From Puniceicoccaceae bacterium (GTDB taxonomy: Bacteria; Verrucomicrobiota; Verrucomicrobiia; Opitutales; Coraliomargaritaceae): DNA of 64,000 nt. The stretch covers positions 363,501 through 427,500 of the forward strand of contig CACIKF010000001.1 in NCBI GenBank assembly GCA_902587165.1, written 5' to 3'. The notes below the pieces were generated by a model that worked only from the letters and a program-made list of their open reading frames with translations, was not told the DNA's origin and made no database searches. Positions 54,816 to 63,948 of this stretch are shown here, piece by piece; position 1 is the first letter of the stretch; every line of letters begins with the position of its first letter. A program made the translations under genes and the position numbers.

Positions 54816-56513
54816 ATGAAAAAAATACCCCTAATGCTATTTGGAGCTTTTACTTTGAGCGCACTTTCCACAACTGCAGAGCGGCCTAATATTCTGTTTA
54901 TTTCGGTAGATGACCTACGGCCGGAGTTGGGTTGCTATGGAAATACCGCGATACAATCACCCAACATCGACCGCTTGGCAGACAGTGGTATTGTCTTTGA
55001 GGAAGCATACTGCCAGGTGCCAGTCTGCGGTGCGACGCGCGCCAGTTTGATGACGGGGCTCTATCCCACAGAAAACCGGTTCGTGACCTATTATACGACC
55101 GCTCAAACGGATGCTGCCGGCATTCAGGATATTCCGAGTTGGCTTAAGGACTTTGGTTATACTACAATCTCCAATGGTAAAATCTATCATGACCGTAACG
55201 ATAATAGCGCGTCCTGGGATGATGTCTTCCGCAGCAAGGATTTCAAAATTTATCATAATCCGGAAAACATCGCCTTGCCCGATAGCGAACAGCCAGCCTT
55301 CGAGGGTGCAGATGTTGGCGATCTAGATTATGCGGGTGGCCCAGTCATGCAAAAGACCATCGAGGATCTGCGTCGTGCGAAGGAAGCGGGCACACCATTC
55401 TTTATTGCTGCTGGATTTACGAAGCCACACCTGCCGTTCAATGCACCTAAGAAATATTGGGACTTGTATGACCGTGAGAGCTTAGAACTGGCGGATAATC
55501 CATTACCACCTGAGGGAGCACCCCAGGAAGCGATCCACCAGTGGGGGGAGCTACGCAACATGTATGGCGGTGTGCCGCAGCAGGGTGCCGTGTCGGATGA
55601 TTATGCGCGCACTCTGATCCACGGCTATTATGCCTGTGTCTCCTACACCGATGCGATGGTAGGGGAATTACTAGATGAGTTGGATCGCCTCGAGCTGCGC
55701 GAGGACACCATTGTCATTTTATGGGGCGACCATGGTTGGCAACTGGGTGAGCATTCGCTCTGGTGCAAACATGCGCTTTTTAAGACCTCGCTCAATGCGC
55801 CTTTGATTATAAGCGCTCCGGGATATAAAGCGGGGCAACGTTCCACCTCTTTGGTTGAGTTTGTGGATATTTACCCAACCCTATGCGAGTTGGCCGGTGT
55901 TGAATTGCCGACGCACCTGCAAGGCAAGAGCCTGGTGCCGATCTTGGAGGATACTTCGACTTCGATTAAGGATGCTGTATTCAGCCGCTACCACTCAGGA
56001 GATGCGGTAAAAATGGAGGGCTATCACTATGCCAAGTGGGGGAATGGTGCTCAGATGCTTTATGACCATTCGCGCGATCCTGACGAAAATCTAAATGTTG
56101 CGAGCAATCCAGAATATGCTGAAGTCATTGATAGGATGTCGCGCCGCTTGAAAGAGCATCACGATAAGATTTTAGCGCTGGAGCCTGCGATTCGGGCGGC
56201 GGCAGGGGTCGTCGGCGACAATAGCCCACCTAGGTGGCAAAGCCGAACCTTTCAGCAGAAGGGTGCCGTCGTTGGGCAAGCGCTACAGATCTATGTGAAC
56301 TGGCGAGCTTCGGATGCTGACGGCGATCGTTTAATGTATTCTATGGTATCTGGTCCAAGTTGGATCAAGTTGGCCAATAAAGAGTATGGTCGATTTGACG
56401 GCACCCCGCCCGCCGATTATCTGGGAGAGAATGTTGTTATCGTCAGTGTATCCGATGGTTTCAACCCTCCAGTTCAGGCACGTATGGAGCTCAATGTTGA
56501 GCCAGCGCCTTAA
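54816..56513 (+). CDS. Secreted sulfatase (iduronate-2-sulfatase-like, S1_7) with C-terminal Ig/cadherin-like domain
   Basis: A 565-residue protein with a signal peptide. The active site is C71-G-A-T-R75 (ASLMTG), the C-x-A-x-R form of the iduronate-2-sulfatase group, with D32/D33 in SVDDLRP and WGDHGWQLGEH as the late motif. FTKPHLPFNAPKKYWDLYD is almost identical to a segment of the large sulfatase at 31106, so the two are paralogues. After the catalytic domain, residues 465-565 form a beta domain (NSPPRWQSRTF, SDADGDRLMYSMVSGPSWI, VVIVSVSDGF) typical of putative-Ig/cadherin-like units that bind polysaccharide or other proteins. Confidence 0.92.
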   Translation: MKKIPLMLFGAFTLSALSTTAERPNILFISVDDLRPELGCYGNTAIQSPNIDRLADSGIVFEEAYCQVPVCGATRASLMTGLYPTENRFVTYYTTAQTDAAGIQDIPSWLKDFGYTTISNGKIYHDRNDNSASWDDVFRSKDFKIYHNPENIALPDSEQPAFEGADVGDLDYAGGPVMQKTIEDLRRAKEAGTPFFIAAGFTKPHLPFNAPKKYWDLYDRESLELADNPLPPEGAPQEAIHQWGELRNMYGGVPQQGAVSDDYARTLIHGYYACVSYTDAMVGELLDELDRLELREDTIVILWGDHGWQLGEHSLWCKHALFKTSLNAPLIISAPGYKAGQRSTSLVEFVDIYPTLCELAGVELPTHLQGKSLVPILEDTSTSIKDAVFSRYHSGDAVKMEGYHYAKWGNGAQMLYDHSRDPDENLNVASNPEYAEVIDRMSRRLKEHHDKILALEPAIRAAAGVVGDNSPPRWQSRTFQQKGAVVGQALQIYVNWRASDADGDRLMYSMVSGPSWIKLANKEYGRFDGTPPADYLGENVVIVSVSDGFNPPVQARMELNVEPAP

Positions 56514-56531
56514 GCTTAATTCGTTAACTAA

Positions 56532-58274
56532 ATGCACATGCGGTTCATTCTGATTCTGGCCTTTAGTGGCTTTATTTGGCTGACGGTCGCCGCTAGTGAT
56601 CAGCAGCCCAATGTCATTATAATCATGGCGGATGACTTGGGGCAGGAGTGTATCGAAAATTATGGGGGTGAGTCTTACCATACCCCACGCCTCAGCCAAC
56701 TGGCGCAAGAGGGTGTGTGGTTTTCCAACGCTCACTCCCAACCGATTTGCACGCCTTCGCGAGTGCAGATCATGACTGGCAAATATAATGTGAGAAATTA
56801 CATCCGTTTCGCCACTCTAGATCGTAGTCAAGATACCTTCGGGCATGCATTCAGAAATGCTGGATACAATACTGCGATTGTCGGAAAATGGCAACTGGGG
56901 GGCACTTCGGAAACCATCCATGAGTTCGGCTTCGATGAACATTGCCTTTGGAACATTCGCGGCGCGCAAAACGAGCGCTATGTCAGTCCTACACTTTTGA
57001 CTAATGGCAAGACGGAGGATTTTCACGGACAATATGGTCCAGATCTACAGCAGGCATTTGCCAAGGATTTTATCAAGCGCCATCAGGATGAGCCGTTCCT
57101 CCTCTACTATCCAGTAACCTTGCCGCATTACCCCTTCCAGCCGACTCCGGATTCGCCAGACTGGGATCCAGATCGTGACCCATGGTTCAACGATACTCGC
57201 TATTTTGGTGATATGGTCACTTACCTTGACAAGTTCGTGGGTGAACTCGTCGATTTTGTTAGGGATGAAGGCCTTGCAGATAATACCCTAATTATTTTTA
57301 CCTCGGACAACGGCACCGACCACAGGATCATCAGCCTCCAGGGTGGCGTACCAGTAAAGGGTGCGAAGGGTAAGATGACAGTGGATGCAACGCATGTGCC
57401 GTTCTTTGCGATCTGGCCTGGCACCGTGCCCGCGGGGCTCCAAATGGAGGGCTTAATTGATTTCAGTGATGTCTATGCCACCCTAATCGATTTGGCGGGT
57501 ATTTCGATCGACTCGAAGAAGGACGCTGAAAAAGACGGCATCAGTTTTCTACCCTTGCTCAAAGGTGAGCCCATTGCGACACGCGACCATAGCTTCTGCT
57601 GGTACATGGAGCGCACTGACATGACGGACATCAAAACCTTTGTCCAGAATACCCGCTACAAATTACACTCTGACGGACGCTTTATCAATAAGACCGAAGA
57701 CCGCTTCGAACAGCACCCCATATCTTTGGCTGCAATGAGTGAGCAAGACCACGCCCTTAAAAGGCAATTTTCTCAGTGGATGTCGCATTATGATGCCCTC
57801 CGCCCTGAACGGATTCCCTACAACGACGGCCAAGCGGTAGCAATTCCTGGTAAGGTAGAAGTCGAGCGCTATGATTACGGTTATCCCGGCGTTACTTACC
57901 ATGACACGACTGAGGGGAATTCAGGTAAGGGATTCTACCGCTCTGATGATGTGGATATTGTGACTGAGAGGGGGCGACATCGTGTGACTAATACGGAGGC
58001 GGGAGAATGGTTGGAATATTCGGTCGATATTAAACAGACTGGCACTCACACGTTATCAGTTAGTTATGCGGGTATTCAAGCGGGTATCATTCGCTTTGAA
58101 TGCTCAGGGCAGACCTTGATAGATTCAATCGCACTTAAACCGACTGGCGCGGTGGATCGCTATGAGTCTGTTAGGGTGAACAACGTGCGCCTAGAAGCTG
58201 GCAGACAGGTGCTTCGACTCCACATTAAACAAGGAGGCATGAAACTCGACCATTTTACGATTAGAGCGAATTAG
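56532..58274 (+). CDS. Secreted sulfatase with C-terminal CBM6-like module
   Basis: A 580-residue protein with a signal peptide (LAFSGFIWLTVAAS). The active-site sequence is C73-T-P-S-R77, metal ligands D34/D35 are in IMADDLG, VGKWQLGG is the expected KxxH-type segment with Gln in place of His, and TSDNGTDH is the late motif. Residues about 440-580 match a CBM6-like carbohydrate-binding module: KVEVERYDYG at its start, AGEWLEYSVDI, and LEAGRQVLRLHI with LDHFTIR at the end. The module should tether the sulfatase to the polysaccharide. The operon then ends at a weak hairpin. Confidence 0.9.
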   Translation: MHMRFILILAFSGFIWLTVAASDQQPNVIIIMADDLGQECIENYGGESYHTPRLSQLAQEGVWFSNAHSQPICTPSRVQIMTGKYNVRNYIRFATLDRSQDTFGHAFRNAGYNTAIVGKWQLGGTSETIHEFGFDEHCLWNIRGAQNERYVSPTLLTNGKTEDFHGQYGPDLQQAFAKDFIKRHQDEPFLLYYPVTLPHYPFQPTPDSPDWDPDRDPWFNDTRYFGDMVTYLDKFVGELVDFVRDEGLADNTLIIFTSDNGTDHRIISLQGGVPVKGAKGKMTVDATHVPFFAIWPGTVPAGLQMEGLIDFSDVYATLIDLAGISIDSKKDAEKDGISFLPLLKGEPIATRDHSFCWYMERTDMTDIKTFVQNTRYKLHSDGRFINKTEDRFEQHPISLAAMSEQDHALKRQFSQWMSHYDALRPERIPYNDGQAVAIPGKVEVERYDYGYPGVTYHDTTEGNSGKGFYRSDDVDIVTERGRHRVTNTEAGEWLEYSVDIKQTGTHTLSVSYAGIQAGIIRFECSGQTLIDSIALKPTGAVDRYESVRVNNVRLEAGRQVLRLHIKQGGMKLDHFTIRAN

Positions 58275-58300
58275 AAAAAGCAGGGCTCCACCTGACCGAC

Positions 58301-58329
58301 CGTTTCGTAGTGAACGGATTATTTTTGAG
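58301..58329 (+). terminator. Weak terminator after the CBM6-sulfatase gene
   Basis: CCGTTT (58301-58306) pairs with GAACGG (58313-58318) with one wobble, followed by ATTATTTTTG. The stem is short. It separates the run of five genes from the GH10 lipoprotein transcript, after which lie about 220 bases without a gene. Confidence 0.45.
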
Positions 58330-58551
58330 AAAGGCCTATTTAATTGTACGAAATCTTGAGCAAATAGGCACTGCTAGTTTCATTATACGTTATTTTTAGC
58401 TCACAAGTTATCATGGACGTATACCCGTGAGTGCATTATTTTATACTTTGCGATAAGTCTATTATTCCCCCCACATGTCTACGAAACCCAGAAAACAAAG
58501 TGATCATTGATAAATGTGCTCACTCTTAAACGCGCATCGAGATCAATTATA

Positions 58552-59700
58552 ATGAATAAGTATCAGAAAATAACAGGGGTATTGGGCCTTACTTACGCAT
58601 GTGTAGCGCTTTCGGCTTGTGCTGAAGCGACCCTTAAAGACAGCTACGCTGACGAGTTCTTAATTGGGACAATTATGCCGGGCGGATTGGATCCAGATGC
58701 GACATTTACGGATGATCCTATCGAGCTCGGAGTCGTGGCGCGTGATTTCAATGCATTGACTGCAGAAAATTGCATGAAGCCGATGTTCATGCAGCCTAAT
58801 GAAGGGGAATATTTCTTTAAAGCTAGTGACTTTTGTGTCGATTTTGCAGAGGCGAATTCGATGGTCTTAGTTGGGCACACCTTAGTCTGGCATGCGATGA
58901 CTGCAGACTGGTTTTTTAAAGATGAAGCCGGACAGCTACCAAGTCGTGAGCTTATGCTAGAGCGGATGCGGGCCCATATTGATACCGTAGTCGGTCGCTA
59001 TAAAGGGCGTATCCCATATTGGGACGTGGTCAATGAAGCAGTTCTGCATCAGGGCGCAGGCAACTCAGCGAAATTCAGGGAATCCCCGTGGTTTAAAGCG
59101 ATCGGTGAAGATTATATAGAGCTCGCGTTTCGCCATACACATGCGGTTGATCCAGATGCAAAGCTATATTATAACGACTATAACATGACCAAAAAGGAGA
59201 AGGTCGATTTTGTATTGGAGATGGTTTCTGGAATGCGGGCAAAAGGAGTGCCCATTCACGGCGTGGGCATGCAGGGGCATTGGATGTTAGATTGGCCGTC
59301 TTTATCTGACATTGAATATACATTACGCACCTTTGCAGATGCAGGTATACCAGTCAGCATTACAGAGTTGGACATTTCGGTACTGCCTGATGCTCCCTCG
59401 CATAGCGGAGCCAATGTCACAGATGACGTGGAGTATGCGGAAAAGTATAACCCATATAGCCAATCAATCCCTGACGAGGTCTTACAGAAACAAGCAGATC
59501 GCTATCATGAAATTTTTGAGCTGTTCCTAAAATATAAATCAAATATTGAGCGTGTGACTTTTTGGGGCACTTCGGATTCTCAATCCTGGAAGAACAGCTA
59601 CCCGATGAAAGGTCGGACCGATTACCCTTTACTCTTTGACCGTAAATTTAACTCCAAACCTGCCTATCACTCGTTGTTAAAACTTTCTAATGAGTACTAA
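58552..59700 (+). CDS. GH10 endo-xylanase lipoprotein
   Basis: A 382-residue GH10 enzyme with a lipoprotein signal (LSAC, lipidated C23). The catalytic pair is E162 in WDVVNEAV and E272 in ITELDIS, 110 residues apart. NCMKPMFMQPNEGEYFF, GHTLVWH and the final FWGTSDSQSWKNSYP segment are typical of GH10 barrels. As a surface or outer-membrane lipoprotein it can make the first cuts in insoluble or bound xylan. I start at ATG 58552. An earlier in-frame ATG at 58507 would break the signal. The following sulfatase overlaps its end by eleven bases. Confidence 0.93.
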   Translation: MNKYQKITGVLGLTYACVALSACAEATLKDSYADEFLIGTIMPGGLDPDATFTDDPIELGVVARDFNALTAENCMKPMFMQPNEGEYFFKASDFCVDFAEANSMVLVGHTLVWHAMTADWFFKDEAGQLPSRELMLERMRAHIDTVVGRYKGRIPYWDVVNEAVLHQGAGNSAKFRESPWFKAIGEDYIELAFRHTHAVDPDAKLYYNDYNMTKKEKVDFVLEMVSGMRAKGVPIHGVGMQGHWMLDWPSLSDIEYTLRTFADAGIPVSITELDISVLPDAPSHSGANVTDDVEYAEKYNPYSQSIPDEVLQKQADRYHEIFELFLKYKSNIERVTFWGTSDSQSWKNSYPMKGRTDYPLLFDRKFNSKPAYHSLLKLSNEY

Positions 59701-61297
59701 GTACGCAAAACTTTACTCGTTATTGAGTACCTACATTTTTTTGACCGCGGCATTACTTGCCCCGGTATTGCTTGAGGCTCAAAATACTCCCAATATTTTG
59801 ATCATCGTTTGCGATGACCTCAACGACTCTATTGCCGGCATGGGGGGGCACCCGCAAGCGAAGACCCCAAATATTGATCGCTTGGCAGCTCGTGGAGTCA
59901 CCTTCATGAACGCTGCTTCGAATGTACCTTTGTGTGGCCCTTCACGTGCAAGTATGTGGAGTGGTTTACTGCCGACGACAACGGGTTACTATGGTTACAG
60001 TCAGCAGGTCAATCATTGGCAGCGGAACCCAATATTATCTGAGTCCAGTTCTCTGTTCGAGATTTTCACGCAAAACGGATACCGCAATTTCGCTACCGGT
60101 AAGATTCATCACAATGGGCACGAGGTACTAGAGATATTTGAAAATCCGGATGGTTATCCTGGTTATGGGACAAAACCTAATTTTGGCCCGATTCCCAATG
60201 ACGGGAAACCTGCGAATAAAAAACACGGAGTGCTGCCTCCCTGGATGCCAGGCGGAGTTCGAGCAAATGGTAGCTGGGGCGATGGCTTTGGCCCCATACA
60301 AAATTTAAAACAATATGGAGATGAATACGGGTGGACTTTATTTCATTCTGGCGAGCAATGGGAATACCGAGAAGGACACAATCGGGACCTCATGCCAGAT
60401 GAATTGTGCGCACAAGATGCCGTGCGCTTCTTGAAAGAAAAACACGCCAAGCCTTTCATACTTACGGTTGGTTTTAGCCGGCCGCATTCCCCTTGGTATG
60501 CGCCGCAGGAGTTTTTTGATAGGTTTCCCTTAGAATCTCTTGAACTCACGCCCTTACTTAAAGGAGATGCGGATGACGTGTCTAAGATCCTGTCCGTTGA
60601 GCAGGACATAGCTCAGCCCTGGGGCTGGTCGAAATATAATAAGATCGCCAACAATGGGGGCGACCAGCAATTACTAAAGTGGACGCAGGCATATCTCGCA
60701 TGTGTCGCCTTTGTAGACCATCTAGTGGGAGAAGTTTTAGGCGTACTTGAATCGAGTGAGTATGCTGAAAACACTATTGTTATATTCACTGGTGACCATG
60801 GTTATCATATGGGCGAGAAAGACTATTTGTTTAAGTATTCTCCTTGGGAAGAAAGCGTGCGTGTGCCCCTTATTTTGGCGGGCCCTGACATTGCCGAGGG
60901 TGCGATCAGTCGCACGCCAGTCTCGCTCGTCGATCTATACCCGACCTGCATTGATTTTGCTGCGATGCAAGCGCCCCATAATCTAGATGGGCATAGCTTA
61001 CGTGGATTACTTAGAGATCCTCAGGCTGGCACATGGGATGGCCCAGACTTCAGTCTGAGCGCTTGTGCTTCAAAGGTGAAAGTAGAAAAAAATGAGCCAG
61101 CTAATTCAGTTGATCAGCATTTTAGCATTCGGACCGAGCGTTATCGCTACATTCACTGCCGCAATGGCGAAGAGGAATTGTATGACCATCTGCAAGACCC
61201 AAACGAATGGAAGAACCAAGCCAATAATCCTGAGTATCAGTCTGTGATCCGCGCAATGCGCGCTCGTCTGCGAAGCGCTACTGATATTGGCAGTTAA
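59690..61297 (+). CDS. Secreted sulfatase (iduronate-2-sulfatase-like)
   Basis: A 535-residue sulfatase with a signal peptide (ALLAPVLLEAQ). The active site is C82-G-P-S-R86 (ASMWSG), D42/D43 are in VCDDLN, ATGKIHHNG is the KxxH-type segment, and FTGDHGYHMGEKD is the late ligand motif. The GKIHH and VDLYPT segments fit the iduronate-2-sulfatase-like group. Its ATG lies inside the last codons of the GH10 lipoprotein gene, so the two are translationally coupled, which argues that both act on one substrate. Confidence 0.92.
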   Translation: MSTKYAKLYSLLSTYIFLTAALLAPVLLEAQNTPNILIIVCDDLNDSIAGMGGHPQAKTPNIDRLAARGVTFMNAASNVPLCGPSRASMWSGLLPTTTGYYGYSQQVNHWQRNPILSESSSLFEIFTQNGYRNFATGKIHHNGHEVLEIFENPDGYPGYGTKPNFGPIPNDGKPANKKHGVLPPWMPGGVRANGSWGDGFGPIQNLKQYGDEYGWTLFHSGEQWEYREGHNRDLMPDELCAQDAVRFLKEKHAKPFILTVGFSRPHSPWYAPQEFFDRFPLESLELTPLLKGDADDVSKILSVEQDIAQPWGWSKYNKIANNGGDQQLLKWTQAYLACVAFVDHLVGEVLGVLESSEYAENTIVIFTGDHGYHMGEKDYLFKYSPWEESVRVPLILAGPDIAEGAISRTPVSLVDLYPTCIDFAAMQAPHNLDGHSLRGLLRDPQAGTWDGPDFSLSACASKVKVEKNEPANSVDQHFSIRTERYRYIHCRNGEEELYDHLQDPNEWKNQANNPEYQSVIRAMRARLRSATDIGS

Positions 61298-61322
61298 TTT
61301 AGCGGCCAACACGAATGGCCAT

Positions 61323-61348
61323 GATTAATAAAAACGATTAATAAAAAC
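61323..61348 (+). repeat. 13-base tandem repeat upstream of the exported protein gene
   Basis: GATTAATAAAAAC occurs twice in direct tandem (61323-61335, 61336-61348), eight bases before the start at 61356. It is AT-rich and could be a promoter-associated element. A GGCCA/TGGCC half-palindrome precedes it at 61304-61320. Confidence 0.6.
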
Positions 61349-61355
61349 AAAAATT

Positions 61356-62105
61356 ATGAAAACTTTTTCTTTAAAATTTAAAACCCTTGCTCTGTTTATT
61401 TGGGCGACGGCTAGTTTATCTGCCTCAGACGCGGTTAGTTTCAATGCGAATACGGTCACGAAGGCACTTTACAGGGGCATGGCTATTCATTTTATTGAAT
61501 CAGTCCCTATCATATCTTCGAACACAAGCCAGGGATATACTGGACAGCCTGTCTATTGTGCATTCCAGCCTTCAGGTGAATGTTTGCTCTCTGCCGGAGC
61601 GTACGATGATGCCGGTTTGAAGATTCGTTGGAATGGTAATACAGGATCTGCAGGAGACCATGCCTCTGCCTTGTTTTTGTTTAAAAAGGCAAATTTCTTG
61701 AACGGCATGAATGTAGGATCAGTCGCTTTGTTGGATGGCAATGATACCGTACGCATCTTATTTGCTTACATGAACCCGGGGAAGACGGGGCCTAGTGAGC
61801 CAGTAGCTGAAGCTAGCTTGCGCTTGGTGATTAAGGATGATCGTGGCTACCACATATCAAAGGATTTTCCCATTGAATCGGCGAGTGAATTGAGTGTTAA
61901 AGCCACCCAACAAGTCTATTATCAATATAATCCTTCATCGCATGCAGTCAATGAAGCCGGCACTACGGGACAAGCCTCTGCCCCATCATTCAAAAATATT
62001 GAATTTTTGGGCTTTCGGATCGACGCGGTTCGCGGCAATAAAATCATTGCAGGTGCTAATATCGGGATCGTAGAGTTTTCTGTGGCGGCGACTAATCTGC
62101 AATAA
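61356..62105 (+). CDS. Exported hypothetical protein, beta-rich
   Basis: A 249-residue protein with a signal peptide (ALFIWATASLSA). The mature part looks beta-rich and has no family I recognise. Segments include GYTGQPVYCAFQPSGE, DDAGLKIRWNG and FLGFRIDAVRGNKIIAGANIGI. The size and composition would fit a carbohydrate-binding or surface protein, which is inference. It lies between a sulfatase and the prepilin-like gene and may be produced with them. Confidence 0.6.
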   Translation: MKTFSLKFKTLALFIWATASLSASDAVSFNANTVTKALYRGMAIHFIESVPIISSNTSQGYTGQPVYCAFQPSGECLLSAGAYDDAGLKIRWNGNTGSAGDHASALFLFKKANFLNGMNVGSVALLDGNDTVRILFAYMNPGKTGPSEPVAEASLRLVIKDDRGYHISKDFPIESASELSVKATQQVYYQYNPSSHAVNEAGTTGQASAPSFKNIEFLGFRIDAVRGNKIIAGANIGIVEFSVAATNLQ

Positions 62106-62166
62106 TCGTAAGAATCACTAAAGCAGCTTCGATCATATTAAAATATTTATAATAACAAAAATACAT

Positions 62167-62913
62167 ATGGCCTCATCCCATACCCCTTGTTCTCGAGGAT
62201 TTACTCTCATAGAGCTACTCACGGTTATCGCGATCGTTGCTATTCTGGCTGCTATATTGATTCCATCTATCAGTAAAGTTCGTGAGCGTGCTAGAGAGAC
62301 ATCGAAGCTCTCCAACTATCGACAATATTTTATTGCGAACACTATGTATGCTGCAGACAACGATGGATTTTCTGTCACCACTGTTGATAAAAGAGATGAA
62401 GAATTACGGACAACGCCATATGTAGCTAATTCAGGTAACAGCCATCCTCATTGGACCTGGTTACTTGCAGGTTACCTTGGCGCACCTACTCGGGGGCAGT
62501 GGGTTTCTTGGTTAGATAAGATTTACATTAATCCTTATTTTGAGGACTATGATCCCACAAAGAGATGGCTTACTGGCACGGGACTTAATAGTCGCTTGAG
62601 AAGGAACGGAAACAACGGGTCTGATAGGTGGTATATGAATATGTATTGGGCATCTTGGGAGCCTGGAGATACAAATTCTGGCCCCACCCTTCTATCTGCC
62701 ATCACTTTTCCAGAGTATCGATTCTTTGTTGGTGATACACACAAAGAATATCACGTAAGTGGCCCACAGCATATTAATACAACCCAACACGATGGGAAGG
62801 GAATGTTCGTGCTATTTGATGGAAGTGTTGTCTTCTATAACCAAGATGAGGCGGAACTCTCGTTTAATGAGCCATTCAAGTTGCGAGATTACGAAAATTC
62901 AGAAGCTCCCTGA
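62167..62913 (+). CDS. Prepilin-type (type II secretion pseudopilin-like) protein
   Basis: A 248-residue protein with a canonical prepilin leader: a ten-residue polar stretch ending in G11, then FTLIELLTVIAIVAILAAIL with the pilin Glu at mature position 5. The mature part is longer than a plain pilin and contains WYMNMYWASWEPGDTN, GDTHKEYHVSGPQHINTTQHDGKGMFVLFDGSVVFYN, a pattern common in Planctomycetes/Verrucomicrobia pseudopilin-like proteins. It may be exported by the type II/IV pilus machinery. It closes the polysaccharide locus. Confidence 0.88.
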   Translation: MASSHTPCSRGFTLIELLTVIAIVAILAAILIPSISKVRERARETSKLSNYRQYFIANTMYAADNDGFSVTTVDKRDEELRTTPYVANSGNSHPHWTWLLAGYLGAPTRGQWVSWLDKIYINPYFEDYDPTKRWLTGTGLNSRLRRNGNNGSDRWYMNMYWASWEPGDTNSGPTLLSAITFPEYRFFVGDTHKEYHVSGPQHINTTQHDGKGMFVLFDGSVVFYNQDEAELSFNEPFKLRDYENSEAP

Positions 62914-63027
62914 TTAGTTTGCTAAAGTCTGCCGTGTCTAATTATTGGCGCTGAATAGATCAAGAGATTGAGTAGCGCATTGGGGCGATTAATTATCGTT
63001 AGCTTTTCTATTACTAAGTGCTGCAAT

Positions 63028-63948
63028 CTAATCATAGCGCGCGTGCATCAATGCCAGTGGGAAGTGCTTGCCCGGGCAGACGGTTTGCTCGCCCTTAAGT
63101 TCGCGGTGGCCCGCAAAATGGACCTTTTTACCCAAAGCGATTCCTTGGAGCCAATCCATCAGCTGAGTAAACGCAGCGAGCTGCTTTTTGCTAGGATGCG
63201 TCTTTTCAAAGTTACCAATTAGGCAGATACCAATGGCTGTTTGGTTGATTAGGTGGTTTTTGACGTGCCCGCCGGCTTGCTGCTTCTGCCAGCGCGGCCC
63301 GATCTCAATTTCGCCATCGCCAGCATCTATGCCGTTACCGATTAAAAAGTGATAAGCGAGACCATTTTGCATCCCTCGGAGGCGGTGCGCGGCATCGTAT
63401 TTTTCGACATTCCCATATTTGATGGCGCTGTGGTGGACGACGATGCGTTGCCATTTGTCGCGCTGTATCTTGATGCCTGCAGTCGCGGCGCGTATCTTTG
63501 CCATTAGGTCTTCTGTTAGGGCAGTTTGCCTAACCGCACTCCTTGGGATCCGTAAATTTTGACCAACGAGGATGAGGTCGCGGCTTAAGTTGTTCGCGGC
63601 TTTGAGTTCGCCAATACTAATGGCATGGCGTTGCGCGATCTTGCCTAGGGTGTCACCCTTGACAACAATATAGGTGCTCATTGCGATGGGGTTATATCCT
63701 GCGATGTGAGTATTGCCTCCTGTAGGGATCGTGAGCTTTTGACCGACCTGGATAAGATCGCTGTTTAGATTGTTTGCGCGTTTAAGCTCGCTGGTTGAGG
63801 TATTTAGATGGAGTGCAATTTTCCCCAGCGTATCGCCTTTTTTCACCTTATAGGTAATTGCCTGTGCCCATAGTGATGGGGGTAGTAGTATGCCCCCTGC
63901 GCTTGCGAGGAGTGCGGATCGAGTAAACTGTCTGCGGGTGCTGTGCAT
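63028..63948 (-). CDS. Tat-exported N-acetylmuramoyl-L-alanine amidase with two LysM domains
   Basis: A 306-residue protein. The N-terminus has a twin-arginine motif (TRRQFTR) and a hydrophobic stretch ending SLWAQA. Two LysM domains follow (about residues 32-76 and 91-135), each with KGDTLGKIA and a GQ.L.IP end. Residues about 165-306 are an amidase_2/PGRP domain with zinc-ligand type histidines in RIVVHHSAIKYG and FAGHRELKGEQTVCPGKHF. It cleaves the amide bond between muramic acid and the peptide and is held on peptidoglycan by LysM. It converges with the pilin-like gene. Confidence 0.92.
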   Translation of the reverse strand: MHSTRRQFTRSALLASAGGILLPPSLWAQAITYKVKKGDTLGKIALHLNTSTSELKRANNLNSDLIQVGQKLTIPTGGNTHIAGYNPIAMSTYIVVKGDTLGKIAQRHAISIGELKAANNLSRDLILVGQNLRIPRSAVRQTALTEDLMAKIRAATAGIKIQRDKWQRIVVHHSAIKYGNVEKYDAAHRLRGMQNGLAYHFLIGNGIDAGDGEIEIGPRWQKQQAGGHVKNHLINQTAIGICLIGNFEKTHPSKKQLAAFTQLMDWLQGIALGKKVHFAGHRELKGEQTVCPGKHFPLALMHARYD

